This document shows positions 35,552 through 45,716 of a stretch of 64,000 nt of DNA, piece by piece. This DNA is from Clostridiales bacterium (GTDB lineage: Bacteria > Bacillota > Clostridia > Clostridiales > Clostridiaceae), in the NCBI GenBank assembly GCA_012519845.1, contig JAAYPK010000102.1, positions 1 through 64,000 on the forward strand. The letters are read 5' to 3'. Position 1 is the stretch's first letter, and the number at the start of each line of letters is the position of its first letter. Made by a program: the position numbers and the translations under genes. The notes beneath the pieces were generated by a model, which was given only the letters and a program-made list of their open reading frames with translations, was not told the DNA's origin and did no database searches.

Positions 35552-37201
35552 TTATTTTCTACTGTATACTAATTTTCCATCAATGAAGGTCATATTAACT
35601 TTTATTTCATTCATCTGTTCTTTAGGATAACTTAAGATATCTTCACTTAACACAATTAAGTCTGCTAACTTGCCACATTCAATACTTCCTTTAATATCTT
35701 CTTCATATGATGAATAAGCCCCATTATACGTAGCACACCTTATAGCTTCCATTACACTTATCTTTTGTTTTTCATCAAACTGATACTTTTCATTTCTATC
35801 ATATCTATTTACTGCTCCATCTATTACACTTAATCCAACAGGCCCTGATGGTGCATCACTAGCAATTGATGGTTTCATTCCAGCATCAATCATACTTCTT
35901 AATGCGATTAAATACTCACTTCTCTTAGGTCCATAAATTTCAGCATAATGCTTACCTTGAAATGTAATCATGCCAGAATTTAATGTTGGACATATATTCA
36001 TAGCCGCCATTCTCTTTATTAAATCTTCATCAACTATAGTACAGTGCTCTATTCTATTTCTTAGCTTTTTAGACTCTTCACCTTTAAATGCCTTTTCATA
36101 GCCTTCCACCATAAATTCAATAGCTAAATCTCCAATGGAATGAGCAGTGGCTTGACACTCAGCATCATTTATTTTCTTTATGTAATCTGCTGTTTCTTGT
36201 CTTTCCCATCCTAATACTCCGTGGATGCTCTTGTCATGACTATAAGGCTCACGAGTGGCACAAGAAGGTGCTCCACTACCTCCATCAATCATAAATTTGC
36301 AGCCCCCAATTTTAAAGTGCTCATTTCCAAGTCCAGAAATTAATCCAAGAGACATGAAATGCTCATTTTGTTCGTATGAAAATGGCTTGCCATATATGCT
36401 ATGAATAAACATATAGTCTCTAACTACAAATTCCCCATCCCTACACATCTTCTGCATAAGATGATAGGAACTTGGCCCACATGCTCCACAATCATGAATA
36501 GAAGTTACACCATTTTCTAAAAGAAGCTTTTGGGATTTTAATGCAGCTGCTTTTTGCTCATCCACATTATAATTTACTTCTGACCATAGCTTGAAATGAG
36601 TATGATCCCTTACTAATCCTGTTAATTTTCCATTAACCACATCAATTTCATACTTTGGATATTTAGAAGCATCCTCTGGTCCATATACTCCTAAATACTC
36701 TAATGCCTTTGAATTATACATAGAAATGTGGCCTCCAATATGCATACATTGTACAGGATTGTTAGGGGCTATTTCATCTAGCTCTTCTAAAGTAGGGTGT
36801 CTTTTTTCTTCTAAAAACATAGGCTCATATCCCATACTAGATATCCACTCACCAGGCTTCTTGAAATCTACTGCCTTCTTTAATAATTCCAATATTTCCT
36901 TTACACTTTTACATTGATCCACACCTAAATTTATTATTGAAGAATCTACTGAATCCCCAAAAAAACCATTTAATATTGGATGAAAATGTGTATCAATAAG
37001 TCCTGGCATTAAGGTTTTTCCATGTAAATCAATTACCTCTGTTTCTTTATCTATTAGTTTAAGTAAATCTTCTGTTAATCCAACAAATACTATTTTATTA
37101 TCCTTCACTCCAACAGCTTGGGCTACATCATCCTTTGAATTAACAGTAACTACACTACCATTTATAAAAGCTATATCGATGTGTGTTAGATTAACCTTCA
37201 T
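35552..37201 (-). CDS. YtcJ-like amidohydrolase (amidohydrolase_3), copy 1
   Basis: A 549-residue metal-dependent amidohydrolase of the YtcJ/amidohydrolase_3 family, which hydrolyses N-acyl or formamide-type C-N bonds. Metal and catalytic motifs: LMPGLIDTHFHP, QCMHIGGHISMYNS, CATREPYSHD, TAHSIGDLAIEF, NRIEHC and SDAPSGP. It is the most divergent of the three copies in the island. The ATG at 37201 follows GGGGTG by about 8 bases; an in-frame GTG three codons upstream is part of that site. It starts 11 bases after the aminotransferase stop and shares its transcript. Confidence 0.87.
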   Translation of the reverse strand: MKVNLTHIDIAFINGSVVTVNSKDDVAQAVGVKDNKIVFVGLTEDLLKLIDKETEVIDLHGKTLMPGLIDTHFHPILNGFFGDSVDSSIINLGVDQCKSVKEILELLKKAVDFKKPGEWISSMGYEPMFLEEKRHPTLEELDEIAPNNPVQCMHIGGHISMYNSKALEYLGVYGPEDASKYPKYEIDVVNGKLTGLVRDHTHFKLWSEVNYNVDEQKAAALKSQKLLLENGVTSIHDCGACGPSSYHLMQKMCRDGEFVVRDYMFIHSIYGKPFSYEQNEHFMSLGLISGLGNEHFKIGGCKFMIDGGSGAPSCATREPYSHDKSIHGVLGWERQETADYIKKINDAECQATAHSIGDLAIEFMVEGYEKAFKGEESKKLRNRIEHCTIVDEDLIKRMAAMNICPTLNSGMITFQGKHYAEIYGPKRSEYLIALRSMIDAGMKPSIASDAPSGPVGLSVIDGAVNRYDRNEKYQFDEKQKISVMEAIRCATYNGAYSSYEEDIKGSIECGKLADLIVLSEDILSYPKEQMNEIKVNMTFIDGKLVYSRK

Positions 37202-37212
37202 TTTACTCACCC

Positions 37213-38538
37213 CTAAATAAATTCTTTGTCAACTATGCCAAGTACTTCTTCCAATTTTGCTAGTTCTTCTAATAGTTGTTCTTCAGTAATTATTAATGGT
37301 GGACATACAAATATCATATTTTCATGAGAATAAGTCATAAATCCTTTAGCCTTTAGTTTTCCTATAATTTTACCCATTACTCCTTCTGGATCTTTACCAT
37401 ATGGTACTAATGGTTCCTTTGTTCCCTTATCCTTTACCAATTCCACTGCAGAGAATAATCCTATAGCACGAACATCACCTACGCACTTGAACTTTTCCTT
37501 AAATTCTTCTAATTTTGATTTTAATACTGCTCCAACTTTATTAACATTTTCAAGAATATTAGCTTTCTTATAATAATTTACACAAGCTACACCAGCTGCA
37601 CATGCTAATGGATGTCCACTATATGTTAATCCACAAGATAATAAATGATCATTAAAGTATGCTGCAATTTCTTTACTTACTACACATCCTCCCAATTGAA
37701 CATATCCACATGTAACACCTTTTGCAAAAGTTACAATATCAGGTTTAACACCAAAGTTTTCAAATGCAAACATTTTTCCTGTTCTGCCCCATCCAGCCAT
37801 AACTTCATCACAAATCATCATTATTCCAAACTCATCACAAATTTTTCTTACTCCAGGTAAATAATTTTTAGGTGGAATGATAATACCATTTGAACCAGTT
37901 ATAGTTTCCATAACTATTGCAGCAACACTGTCAGGTCCTTCATAAATTATTTGTTCTCTTAATTTTGCCACATAGTATTCTCCTGCTGCTTCTTCTGATT
38001 CAAATTGAATTTTTTCACGATAAACATAAGGATCAAAGAATTTAACAAAACCTGGGATACCTGGCTCTAATGGATATCTTCTTGGCTCACCAGTTAAATT
38101 ACCTGCTCCAAAAGAAGATCCATGATAACTTCTATATCTACTAAATACTTTATTTCTGCCAGTATACATTCTTGCTATTTTAATTGCATTTTCATTTGCA
38201 TCTGCACCTGCATTTGTGAAAAATACCTTTCCCATATTATCTGGCATTAAATTAATTATCATTTCTGCTAAAGTTGCTCTAGACTCTACAGCATAGCTTG
38301 GTGCTACAAAGCAATATTGATCTACTTGCTTTTTTATTGCCTCAGCAATATCTTTATTTCCAAAACCAACATTCATATTAACTAATTGTGATGACATATC
38401 TGTATATCTATTTCCATCATAATCCCACATGTAGATTCCTTCTGCCTTTTCAATTGGAATTGGATTTAATCCTCCTTGTTTACTCCAAGATTGTAAATTG
38501 TACTTTAATGATTTTTCTTTAATTTCTTCACCCTTCAT
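37213..38538 (-). CDS. Class III (omega-type) PLP aminotransferase
   Basis: A 441-residue fold-type I aminotransferase of class III. The PLP lysine is K273 (TFAKGVTCGY) and the PLP-ring aspartate D244 (ICDEVMAGWGRTG); NAGADANENAIKIAR and GEPRRYPLEPGIPG are also typical. This class transfers terminal amino groups of compounds such as beta-alanine, GABA, taurine or diamines to pyruvate or 2-oxoglutarate, giving an aldehyde. The iron alcohol dehydrogenase of the same island could reduce that aldehyde. AAGGAAGGAG precedes the ATG. A terminator sits within 25 bases upstream of the start. Confidence 0.87.
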   Translation of the reverse strand: MKGEEIKEKSLKYNLQSWSKQGGLNPIPIEKAEGIYMWDYDGNRYTDMSSQLVNMNVGFGNKDIAEAIKKQVDQYCFVAPSYAVESRATLAEMIINLMPDNMGKVFFTNAGADANENAIKIARMYTGRNKVFSRYRSYHGSSFGAGNLTGEPRRYPLEPGIPGFVKFFDPYVYREKIQFESEEAAGEYYVAKLREQIIYEGPDSVAAIVMETITGSNGIIIPPKNYLPGVRKICDEFGIMMICDEVMAGWGRTGKMFAFENFGVKPDIVTFAKGVTCGYVQLGGCVVSKEIAAYFNDHLLSCGLTYSGHPLACAAGVACVNYYKKANILENVNKVGAVLKSKLEEFKEKFKCVGDVRAIGLFSAVELVKDKGTKEPLVPYGKDPEGVMGKIIGKLKAKGFMTYSHENMIFVCPPLIITEEQLLEELAKLEEVLGIVDKEFI

Positions 38539-38562
38539 TTTTATATCTCCTTCCTTAAATAA

Positions 38563-38598
38563 TAAAAAGGAGCAACATCATATAGATGTAGCTCCTTT
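38563..38598 (-). terminator. Leader terminator directly before the aminotransferase gene
   Basis: A 14-bp stem with one mismatch (AAAGGAGC arm at 38566-38573, GCTCCTTT at 38591-38598) followed on the minus strand by a five-T run. Only 24 bases separate it from the start codon. An extended -10 (TGATATAAT) lies upstream near 38640, so the gene appears to be read through this terminator. Confidence 0.7.
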
Positions 38599-38716
38599 GC
38601 TATCTATTTTATTATTTTTTATTTATGTTTTTATTATATCATCTATTTTTCAAAAGATAGACTTCATTTATCTAATAATTTTTGTGCAAGTATATAAAAC
38701 ATCTCCTTTGAGCCTC

Positions 38717-39163
38717 TTATTTTTGAGGATCCCCTTTTACATCATTTATTTTATCTTCAATTTCTTTAGTTGCAGCATCGTAATTTGTTCCTGCTATATT
38801 CTTAATCTTTTCCTTATTTTCATCTGAAATAATATAATTCTCAATTACAATAATTTTACCATCATCTACAACGTTTCCATCATCATCAGTTGAAATACTT
38901 ATATTATATTCAGAACCAATTTTATATTCAGGATTAAGAGTTAGAGGAATAAAGCCTGTAGCAGCCTCACTATTACCTTTAAAATAAACATGATAATATT
39001 TATTATCCCTTGCTTTAATTAAATGTGCCTCTGGATTTTTTTCTTCATCAATAACTTCTACATCGCCTACATTATTGACTTTATCTTTTTTGTTTGAAAA
39101 AAAGTTATAAAATAAATAAACTAGGCAAAAGCCTAGTTTAAATAAATATATTTCATCCTCCAT
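38717..39163 (-). CDS. Small anchored hypothetical protein
   Basis: A 148-residue protein of unknown family. The ATG lies 2 bases after the stop of the C45 hydrolase gene (TAAAATG), so translation is probably coupled; there is no separate ribosome site. Residues 6-21 (YLFKLGFCLVYLFYNFF) form one hydrophobic segment followed by basic SNKKDK, a signal-anchor pattern, leaving an extracellular beta-rich part (ARDNKYYHVYFKGN, ATGFIPLTLNPEYKIGSEY) and an acidic or charged tail. The anchor is encoded across a terminator-like hairpin (39118-39139). The frame is also open upstream inside the neighbour, which I do not count. Confidence in the gene is moderate. Confidence 0.55.
   Translation of the reverse strand: MEDEIYLFKLGFCLVYLFYNFFSNKKDKVNNVGDVEVIDEEKNPEAHLIKARDNKYYHVYFKGNSEAATGFIPLTLNPEYKIGSEYNISISTDDDGNVVDDGKIIVIENYIISDENKEKIKNIAGTNYDAATKEIEDKINDVKGDPQK
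39118..39139 (-). terminator. Terminator-like hairpin inside the small anchored protein gene
   Basis: AAACTAGGC and GCCTAGTTT form a perfect 9-bp stem with a four-base loop, followed on the minus strand by ATTTATTTTA. It lies 26 bases after the C45 gene stop, where a terminator would be expected, but an open frame continues through it. Confidence 0.6.
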
Positions 39164-39164
39164 T

Positions 39165-40238
39165 TTAAATTCTAAATTTCTTATAAGGATTTTGACAAGG
39201 TTGTCCAAAAGAGATGTGCATTTCTCTTTCCTGAAGATCCATAATAATTGAAAAGACTGTTCCAATACCTCCACCATCTGGTCCGTTATTTTCTTCATGA
39301 TGACATATAGATGAACTTGGATCTGTATGATTAGTAAAAACGGATTTAATATCCCTTAAAGTAACATGCCTAGCAGATTCATTTATTATTTTATCTGCTC
39401 TTCCTTTTCTAATAAATGTATCTGGAAATTTACATTTTGCCGTATCTTTTCTGTTGCATTTTGGTAGCTTAAGACTTGTATAATGATTTGTATGAGTTAA
39501 TATGCCATCCTTGGGATATATTGCCTCAAAATCATCTATTTCTATTTCGAAATCTATAGCTTCACCATATTCACTAGCAATTACTATATTTGCTGGACAT
39601 CCTATTTTCGTATTGCTAACTATATTCATTGCCATTTCAAAGGTTTCTTGTTCCAAGATGCTTCTTAAAATAATATGTATCGGTACACCAGAAGGAGTAT
39701 CATTTACTGAAAGAGCATTAAAACACACTCCTATTCCATTTGCATTCATTCCTATTTTTCCTACTATTCCTGCTTCTGTCATAGTAGCTAAAGCTGGTTT
39801 ACCATCTTTCTTAACTTTTAATAGCACTACTCCTCCAAGTATTTTTACTTTCCAATCCCAATTTTGACCTATATATGTTTTCTTATTATTAGTAGTATCA
39901 CTGGTGGCTACTAATGAAGTACATCCATCACTTGTTAAATGAGTTCCTTGAAATACAAGCTCGCTTCTCACATTTAAAGCCAATATTTCTTCATATTCAT
40001 ATCCTGATCCATCAGCTATTCCTCTTATTTCTTGTAAGAATTCTGGGTTAAAATCTAAAATATCCTTTTCAAATTTAAGGGCTATTTTTTTTGCTGTCTC
40101 CCAATTAATATTTGAAAATTCCATAAACATGTTTTTATACACATTTATTGTTACATCTATATATTTCTTTGCCTTTGATCCATATTGAAATCCAATTTCA
40201 TAGCTATTTCCGCTCACCTCGATTACAGGTAAATTCAT
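39165..40238 (-). CDS. C45-family autoproteolytic Ntn-hydrolase/acyltransferase
   Basis: A 357-residue member of the C45 family (acyl-CoA:6-aminopenicillanate acyltransferase-like). The expected self-cleavage and nucleophile site is G105-C106 in LTSDGCTSLV; GQNWDW, MTEAGIVGKIGMN and GIGVCFNAL are conserved family stretches. Members cleave or form amide bonds between acyl groups and amines. In this island it is a good candidate for hydrolysing an imported N-acyl compound. GGGGGG precedes the ATG. It is 19 bases downstream of the iron alcohol dehydrogenase gene. Confidence 0.87.
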   Translation of the reverse strand: MNLPVIEVSGNSYEIGFQYGSKAKKYIDVTINVYKNMFMEFSNINWETAKKIALKFEKDILDFNPEFLQEIRGIADGSGYEYEEILALNVRSELVFQGTHLTSDGCTSLVATSDTTNNKKTYIGQNWDWKVKILGGVVLLKVKKDGKPALATMTEAGIVGKIGMNANGIGVCFNALSVNDTPSGVPIHIILRSILEQETFEMAMNIVSNTKIGCPANIVIASEYGEAIDFEIEIDDFEAIYPKDGILTHTNHYTSLKLPKCNRKDTAKCKFPDTFIRKGRADKIINESARHVTLRDIKSVFTNHTDPSSSICHHEENNGPDGGGIGTVFSIIMDLQEREMHISFGQPCQNPYKKFRI

Positions 40239-40257
40239 AATAATCCCCCCTTTGTTA

Positions 40258-41415
40258 CTAATTGTCCCAAAGTTTTTTATAAATTATTTTCATATCATCT
40301 ACTGATACATTTTTTCTTGTGTTAGATGGACTGCCACTATCAAAAGCATCCTTAGCCATCTTATCTATAGCTTCAAAAAATTTATCTTTATCAACTCCAT
40401 ACTCTTCTAAAGTAGGTATTTCACATTCCTTACAAATACCTTCTACAGCTTTTAAAAATGCTTTTGCAGCAATTTCATCACTATCATTATTATCTGCTAC
40501 TCCAATTTCCTTTCCTAATTGTGCAAATTTCTCATAAGCTCCATCTAAGGCAAAAGTCATACATTCTTTTAGTAACATTGCATTAGATACCCCATGTGGT
40601 ACATGAAATAATGCACCTATAGGCCTACTCATTCCATGAACTATTGTTACAGAAGAATTATTAAAACTTATTCCTGCCTCTAAAGCAGCTATAGACATTT
40701 CTTCTCTTGCTTTTTCATTACTACCATCTTTAAATACAATAGGCAAATACTTGAAAATTCTTTTTATAGCTGATACAGCATAAATATCTGTAATTGAAAA
40801 AGCTTTTTTAGAAGTATAAGACTCAATAGCATGAGTTAATGCATCTAATCCTGTTGCTGCAGTAACCTTTGGTGGTGCTGACATTGTAAATCTATAATCT
40901 ACAATTGAAATTACAGGTAGTAATACGCTCCCCTTTAGTAACATTTTTATATTATTTTTTGTATCTGAAATTATTGTCACTTGAGTTGCTTCTGAGCCTG
41001 TACCAGCAGTAGAAGGAATTGCAACTAATGGTGGAATTTTTTTTGTAATTACCTTACCATTATAGTCAGCAATTTTCCCTTCATTTGTAACCATTGCGCC
41101 TATGGCTTTAGCCGCATCTAGTGGACTTCCACCTCCAAACCCAATAATAAAATCACATTTTTCATTTTTATATAAAGCTAATCCTTCTTCAACCATTACA
41201 TCGGTAGGTTCTCCTGTAATATCTGAAAATACTATAGCTTCTATTTCATTTTTATGTAGTAAGTCAGTTAACTCTTTAATATAACCACCCTTAATCATTG
41301 ACTTACCAGATACAATAAATGCTTTTTTACCTAATGAACATAAATCTTCTTCTGCTGCAATTAATGCATTTTCTCCCATATAAATTATTCCTGGTGTAAC
41401 TAATTTATTTGCCAT
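40258..41415 (-). CDS. Iron-containing alcohol dehydrogenase
   Basis: A 385-residue group III alcohol dehydrogenase using NAD(P)H. The nucleotide loop GFGGGSPLDAAKA and the metal ligands D191, H195 (GLDALTHAIESY), H260 and H274 (HGMSRPIGALFHVPHG) are all present. Related enzymes reduce succinate semialdehyde, malonate semialdehyde, lactaldehyde or sulfoacetaldehyde. Its ATG overlaps the stop of the upstream amidohydrolase by one base (TAATG), showing tight coupling. With the aminotransferase it would form an amine to aldehyde to alcohol step. Confidence 0.9.
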   Translation of the reverse strand: MANKLVTPGIIYMGENALIAAEEDLCSLGKKAFIVSGKSMIKGGYIKELTDLLHKNEIEAIVFSDITGEPTDVMVEEGLALYKNEKCDFIIGFGGGSPLDAAKAIGAMVTNEGKIADYNGKVITKKIPPLVAIPSTAGTGSEATQVTIISDTKNNIKMLLKGSVLLPVISIVDYRFTMSAPPKVTAATGLDALTHAIESYTSKKAFSITDIYAVSAIKRIFKYLPIVFKDGSNEKAREEMSIAALEAGISFNNSSVTIVHGMSRPIGALFHVPHGVSNAMLLKECMTFALDGAYEKFAQLGKEIGVADNNDSDEIAAKAFLKAVEGICKECEIPTLEEYGVDKDKFFEAIDKMAKDAFDSGSPSNTRKNVSVDDMKIIYKKLWDN

Positions 41416-43052
41416 TATAAAACCCCTTTTCTTTCATAGACTATTTTTCCATCTATCATAGTCATATTTACTTTAATATCCATAACCTTTTCTTTTGGAT
41501 AAGATAATATATCCTCTGATAACACTACTATATCTGCTAACTTACCTTCTTCAATGCTTCCCTTAATATCTTCTTCAAAAGAAACATAAGCTCCATTATA
41601 AGTAAACATTCTAATAATATCTAATATATCTACTTTCTCTATTCCTCCACATTCCTCACCTGTTTTAATATCCATTCGATTTATTGCTCCATATATAGTA
41701 AACATTGGATCAGGAAATGTAACAGGTGCATCTGACCCAATAGCTGTAATTATTCCTTCATTTATATATGTTTTTAGTGGAAACATTTTATTTACTCTTT
41801 TACCATAAAACCTATTATAGTCCTTTCCATTTATAGTTATAAATGCAGGGTTAGATACTGGAATTATTTTTAATTGTTTTATTTTTTTAATTATCTCATC
41901 ATTAGTTAATGCGCAATGCTCTATTCTATGACGAGAATCCTCTACACTGTATTCATCATTAGCCTTTTCATAAGCATTAAGCATTAATTCTACAGCTTTA
42001 TCTCCAACTGCATGAGCAGTCATTTGATATTTTGCCTTATGAACCTTAGTTACTATTTCATCAGCTTCTTCTTGCTCCCATACTTGTAACCCTTTTAAAC
42101 TAGGATCATGACAATATGGCTCTTTTGTTGCACAAGATGGTCCACTAGTACTACCATCTGTCATTATTTTTACAGGTCCTAATTTAAATGAATCATTACC
42201 TATATTGGTATATAATCCTGTTTTTAAGAAATCATCTATATATTCCTTGCCTGATTCCTTACCAAACATATCAAAAATCATAGGTCTAACTCTAATATCA
42301 ATTAATTTGTCTAAAGTAGCCTTTTGTAATAGCCTTGTTGCATCTTTACCATAGCTACCTGCATCATGCACAGAGGTTATTCCGTTTTCTATCATTATTT
42401 TATTAGCATTTTTAATTCCTCTTATTAAATCTTCTTCTGCAAAAACTACTTTCTTGCTAAGACTCATATGAGCAGTTTCCTTTAATAAGCCTGTCATTTC
42501 ACCATTTTCATCTACAACAACTTCACCCTCTGCAAATAAATTTGGTGATGTAACTCCAGTAATTTTTAAAGCCTGCGAATTATATACACCCATATGAGCA
42601 CAACATCTAATACATTGAACTGGATTATCTGGTGCTACTTCATCAAAATCCTCTTTTGTTGGATGACGTTTTTCTAAAAGCTTGTTGTGATCATATCCAG
42701 ATAATACAATCCATTCGCCCTTCTTTTTGTTTTTAACTTCTTCTTTAATTAATTTCTTTATGTCCTCTATTGAATTAACATGATTGTAATCCACATTAAT
42801 TACTCCATGGTCTAATAATCCGAAGATAATAAGATGAATATGCGCATCAATAAAACCTGGCATTAGTGTTTTTCCATTTATATCTATAACCTTTGTATTT
42901 TCACCAATATAGTCTTTAACTTCTTTATTACTTCCCACAAATGCTATTTTGTTATTGATTATTGCAACAGCTTCTTTTATTGAATCCTCTTTATCAACTG
43001 TAATAACTTTTCCATTAATAAAAACAGTATCTGCATAGCATTCCTTCATCAT
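41415..43052 (-). CDS. YtcJ-like amidohydrolase (amidohydrolase_3), copy 2
   Basis: About 545 residues, closely similar throughout to the adjacent copy 3. Metal-site motifs: LMPGFIDAHIHL, QCIRCCAHMGVYNS, CATKEPYCHD, TAHAVGDKAVEL, HRIEHCAL and GSDAPVTFPDP. The frame is open to an ATG at 43094 inside copy 3, but GGGAG lies before the Met-Met pair at 43052/43049, so I take 43052. The repeated pairing of near-identical enzymes suggests a recent tandem duplication with related substrates. Confidence 0.87.
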   Translation of the reverse strand: MMKECYADTVFINGKVITVDKEDSIKEAVAIINNKIAFVGSNKEVKDYIGENTKVIDINGKTLMPGFIDAHIHLIIFGLLDHGVINVDYNHVNSIEDIKKLIKEEVKNKKKGEWIVLSGYDHNKLLEKRHPTKEDFDEVAPDNPVQCIRCCAHMGVYNSQALKITGVTSPNLFAEGEVVVDENGEMTGLLKETAHMSLSKKVVFAEEDLIRGIKNANKIMIENGITSVHDAGSYGKDATRLLQKATLDKLIDIRVRPMIFDMFGKESGKEYIDDFLKTGLYTNIGNDSFKLGPVKIMTDGSTSGPSCATKEPYCHDPSLKGLQVWEQEEADEIVTKVHKAKYQMTAHAVGDKAVELMLNAYEKANDEYSVEDSRHRIEHCALTNDEIIKKIKQLKIIPVSNPAFITINGKDYNRFYGKRVNKMFPLKTYINEGIITAIGSDAPVTFPDPMFTIYGAINRMDIKTGEECGGIEKVDILDIIRMFTYNGAYVSFEEDIKGSIEEGKLADIVVLSEDILSYPKEKVMDIKVNMTMIDGKIVYERKGVL

Positions 43053-43068
43053 ATAGTAAGCATCTCCC

Positions 43069-44694
43069 TTATCTTTCATATAATATTTGTCCATCTATAA
43101 CAGTCATATCTACTTTTATATCTTTTATATGTTCTGGTTCACTTTCTAATATATTTTCTTCAAGAACAACTAAATCTGCTAATTTACCTTCTTCTATGCT
43201 ACCCTTAATATCTTCCTCAAAGCTAGCATAAGCTCCATTATATGTATAACATCTAATTGCATCAAGAATACTTATTTTTTGACATGGACCACATTCTTCA
43301 TTATGGAACATATCCTTTCTAGTAACAGCTCCATATATTCCAAGCATAGGATTTTCATTTATTACACTACAATCTGAGCCAAAAGCAGTGATTATACCTT
43401 TTTCCTTATAGGTTTTAGCTGCAAACATATAATTTACACGATCACCGTAATAACGATTATAATCTGAACCATTTATAGTAAAGAAACCAGGATTTGAGAT
43501 AGGAATAATATTTAAATTCTTAATTCTCTCAATTAATTTTTCATCTGTTAATCCACAATGTTCAATTCTATTTCTACTACCCTTTACAGGATATTTATTT
43601 TCAACATATTCTAAAGCATTTATTACTTGCTCTACTGCTTTATCTCCTACTGCATGAGCAGTTAATTGAAATCCAGCTTTTTGAGCATCTAAAAATAATT
43701 CATTTATCTCTTCTTGCTTCCAATTTAATATCCCCTTTAAATTTGGATCATGGGAATAAGGTTCTCTTGTTGCACAGGAAGGTCCACTAGTACTTCCATC
43801 TAAAAGTATTTTGGCCGCTCCTATTTTAAAGTGCTCATTCCCCATTCCAGTATGTATTCCTGTTGATATATAATCATATATCCACTTTTTACTTGCTTCT
43901 TTTCCTAATACATTATAAATAATTGCATAAACTCTTACAGGGAAGCTTCCCTCTTCTATTACATCTTGTAAATCTTTTATATATTGTCCTCCATAGGTTC
44001 CGGCATCATGTATACTTGTAATACCAGTCTTTAACATTAATTGGCCATATGCTCTAAATCCTTCTTTTAATTCGTCATCAGTATGACGTATATAACCCCA
44101 TAATATATCATTAGGTGTTTCCTTTAGCAGCCCTGTTATATTTCCTTCTTCATCAACTACCACTTCACCTTTAGCAAATTTATTAGGATCATCAATACCT
44201 GCTATTTCAAGAGCTTTGCTATTATACACACCCATATGTCCACAACATCTTACACATTGAACTGGATTATTTGGTGCCGCTTCATCTAAATCTTTTATTG
44301 TAGGATGTCTTTTTTCTAAAAGCTTATTTTGATCATATCCCCACAAACAAATCCATTCTCCAGGTTTCTTTTTTGCTGCATCCTCTTTAATTAATTTTTT
44401 AATTTCTTCAATAGATTTTGCCTTATCATAAGCTATATCTATGGTAGCTTTATAAAATAAACTATACATCATAAAATGCATGTGAGAATCAATAAATCCT
44501 GGACATAAACTTCTTCCTCTTAAGTCAATAATTTTAGTTTTATCATTAATATACTTTTTAACCTCATCATTACTTCCAACTGCAAGTATTTTTTTCCCAC
44601 TTGTTACTACAGCTTCTTTAATTTCATCTTTTTTATTAACTGTTATTACCTTTCCATTAATAAAGGCTATATCTGCATATTCATTGATTTTCAC
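43069..44694 (-). CDS. YtcJ-like amidohydrolase (amidohydrolase_3), copy 3
   Basis: A 541-residue amidohydrolase with LCPGFIDSHMHF, QCVRCCGHMGVYNS, CATREPYSHD, TAHAVGDKAVEQ, NRIEHCGL and GSDCSVINENP. The start is GTG at 44694, 9 bases after GGAG. It is the first hydrolase after the ABC importer genes, 22 bases past dppF, which supports uptake and hydrolysis in one operon. Substrate unknown; the family acts on N-substituted amides. Confidence 0.88.
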   Translation of the reverse strand: MKINEYADIAFINGKVITVNKKDEIKEAVVTSGKKILAVGSNDEVKKYINDKTKIIDLRGRSLCPGFIDSHMHFMMYSLFYKATIDIAYDKAKSIEEIKKLIKEDAAKKKPGEWICLWGYDQNKLLEKRHPTIKDLDEAAPNNPVQCVRCCGHMGVYNSKALEIAGIDDPNKFAKGEVVVDEEGNITGLLKETPNDILWGYIRHTDDELKEGFRAYGQLMLKTGITSIHDAGTYGGQYIKDLQDVIEEGSFPVRVYAIIYNVLGKEASKKWIYDYISTGIHTGMGNEHFKIGAAKILLDGSTSGPSCATREPYSHDPNLKGILNWKQEEINELFLDAQKAGFQLTAHAVGDKAVEQVINALEYVENKYPVKGSRNRIEHCGLTDEKLIERIKNLNIIPISNPGFFTINGSDYNRYYGDRVNYMFAAKTYKEKGIITAFGSDCSVINENPMLGIYGAVTRKDMFHNEECGPCQKISILDAIRCYTYNGAYASFEEDIKGSIEEGKLADLVVLEENILESEPEHIKDIKVDMTVIDGQILYER

Positions 44695-44716
44695 TTAAAA
44701 CATCTCCATTCAATTA

Positions 44717-45697
44717 TTATCTGCATAAATGACATTTTACATAATGTCCCTCTGATACCTTAATTCTATCCGGATCATGTGATTTACAAATATCCTTTGC
44801 ATATGGACATCTGTTATGAAACTTGCATCCACTTGGTGGATTCATTGGAGAAGGTATATCTCCTGTTAATGCAATTCTATTACTCTTTACATGAGGGTTT
44901 GCTTCAGGGACAGCTGATAATAATGCTTTTGTATAAGGATGTAATGGATTTTTAAATAATTCATCTGTTGAAGCTTCCTCTACTATATTTCCAAGATACA
45001 TAACCCCTATTCTGTCAGAAATGTATCTTACAACACTCATATTATGTGAAATAAATAAATAAGAAATATTCATATCCTTTTTTATATCATTTAATAAGTT
45101 AAGTACTTGAGATTGAATTGAAACATCAAGAGCTGAAACTGGTTCATCACAAACTATTATTTCTGGATTTAATACTAACGCTCTGGCTAATCCAATACGT
45201 TGTTTTTGACCACCTGAAAATTCATGAGGATATCTATAGTATTGATCTATTCTAATTCCCACCTTCTCTAACATAGCCATAGATAACTCTGTTCTTTCTT
45301 GATGATTTTTTCCTATTTTATTTATTTTTAATGCTTCCTCAACTATAGCTCCTACTGTTTTTCTTGGATTAAGAGATGAATATGGGTCTTGAAAAACCAT
45401 TTGCATCTTTTGACGCATTGCCCTCATTTCCTTGGTGGAAACTTTAGTAATATCTTTTCCATGGAAGAATATTTCTCCACTTGTTGGCTCTATTAATCTA
45501 AGAACTGAACGACCAGTTGTACTTTTTCCGCAACCAGATTCCCCTACAAGACTAAAAGTTTCATTTTTACCAATTGTAAAAGAAACATCACTAACTGCCT
45601 TAACTGACTTTGACATTTTTATCATCCCAGTTTTAACAGGGAATTCCTTACAAAGATGACGTACATCTAAAATATTATTATTTTCAACGTTATTCAT
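44717..45697 (-). CDS. dppF: Dpp/Opp-type ABC importer ATPase (DppF-like)
   Basis: A 326-residue ATPase of the peptide/nickel importer family. Walker [12 protein letters not shown], signature [10 protein letters not shown], Walker [14 protein letters not shown], switch SHNMSVV, and the C-terminal oligopeptide-transporter domain with the cysteine motif [14 protein letters not shown] (iron-sulfur-type pattern). The ATG at 45697 is preceded by AGAAGG; an in-frame GTG three codons upstream is part of that site. It pairs with DppD. Confidence 0.93.
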   Translation of the reverse strand: MNNVENNNILDVRHLCKEFPVKTGMIKMSKSVKAVSDVSFTIGKNETFSLVGESGCGKSTTGRSVLRLIEPTSGEIFFHGKDITKVSTKEMRAMRQKMQMVFQDPYSSLNPRKTVGAIVEEALKINKIGKNHQERTELSMAMLEKVGIRIDQYYRYPHEFSGGQKQRIGLARALVLNPEIIVCDEPVSALDVSIQSQVLNLLNDIKKDMNISYLFISHNMSVVRYISDRIGVMYLGNIVEEASTDELFKNPLHPYTKALLSAVPEANPHVKSNRIALTGDIPSPMNPPSGCKFHNRCPYAKDICKSHDPDRIKVSEGHYVKCHLCR

Positions 45698-45716
45698 ACT
45701 CTTCACCTTCTATTCA

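Noticed and set aside
38498..38827. Plus-strand 109-codon ORF opposite the aminotransferase start
   Set aside because: Low-complexity Phe/Ile/Tyr-rich translation of AT-rich intergenic DNA across a terminator, without a ribosome site.
39164..39298. Upstream part of the open frame of the small anchored protein
   Set aside because: It overlaps the well-conserved C45 gene in another frame; the coupled ATG at 39163 is the sensible start.
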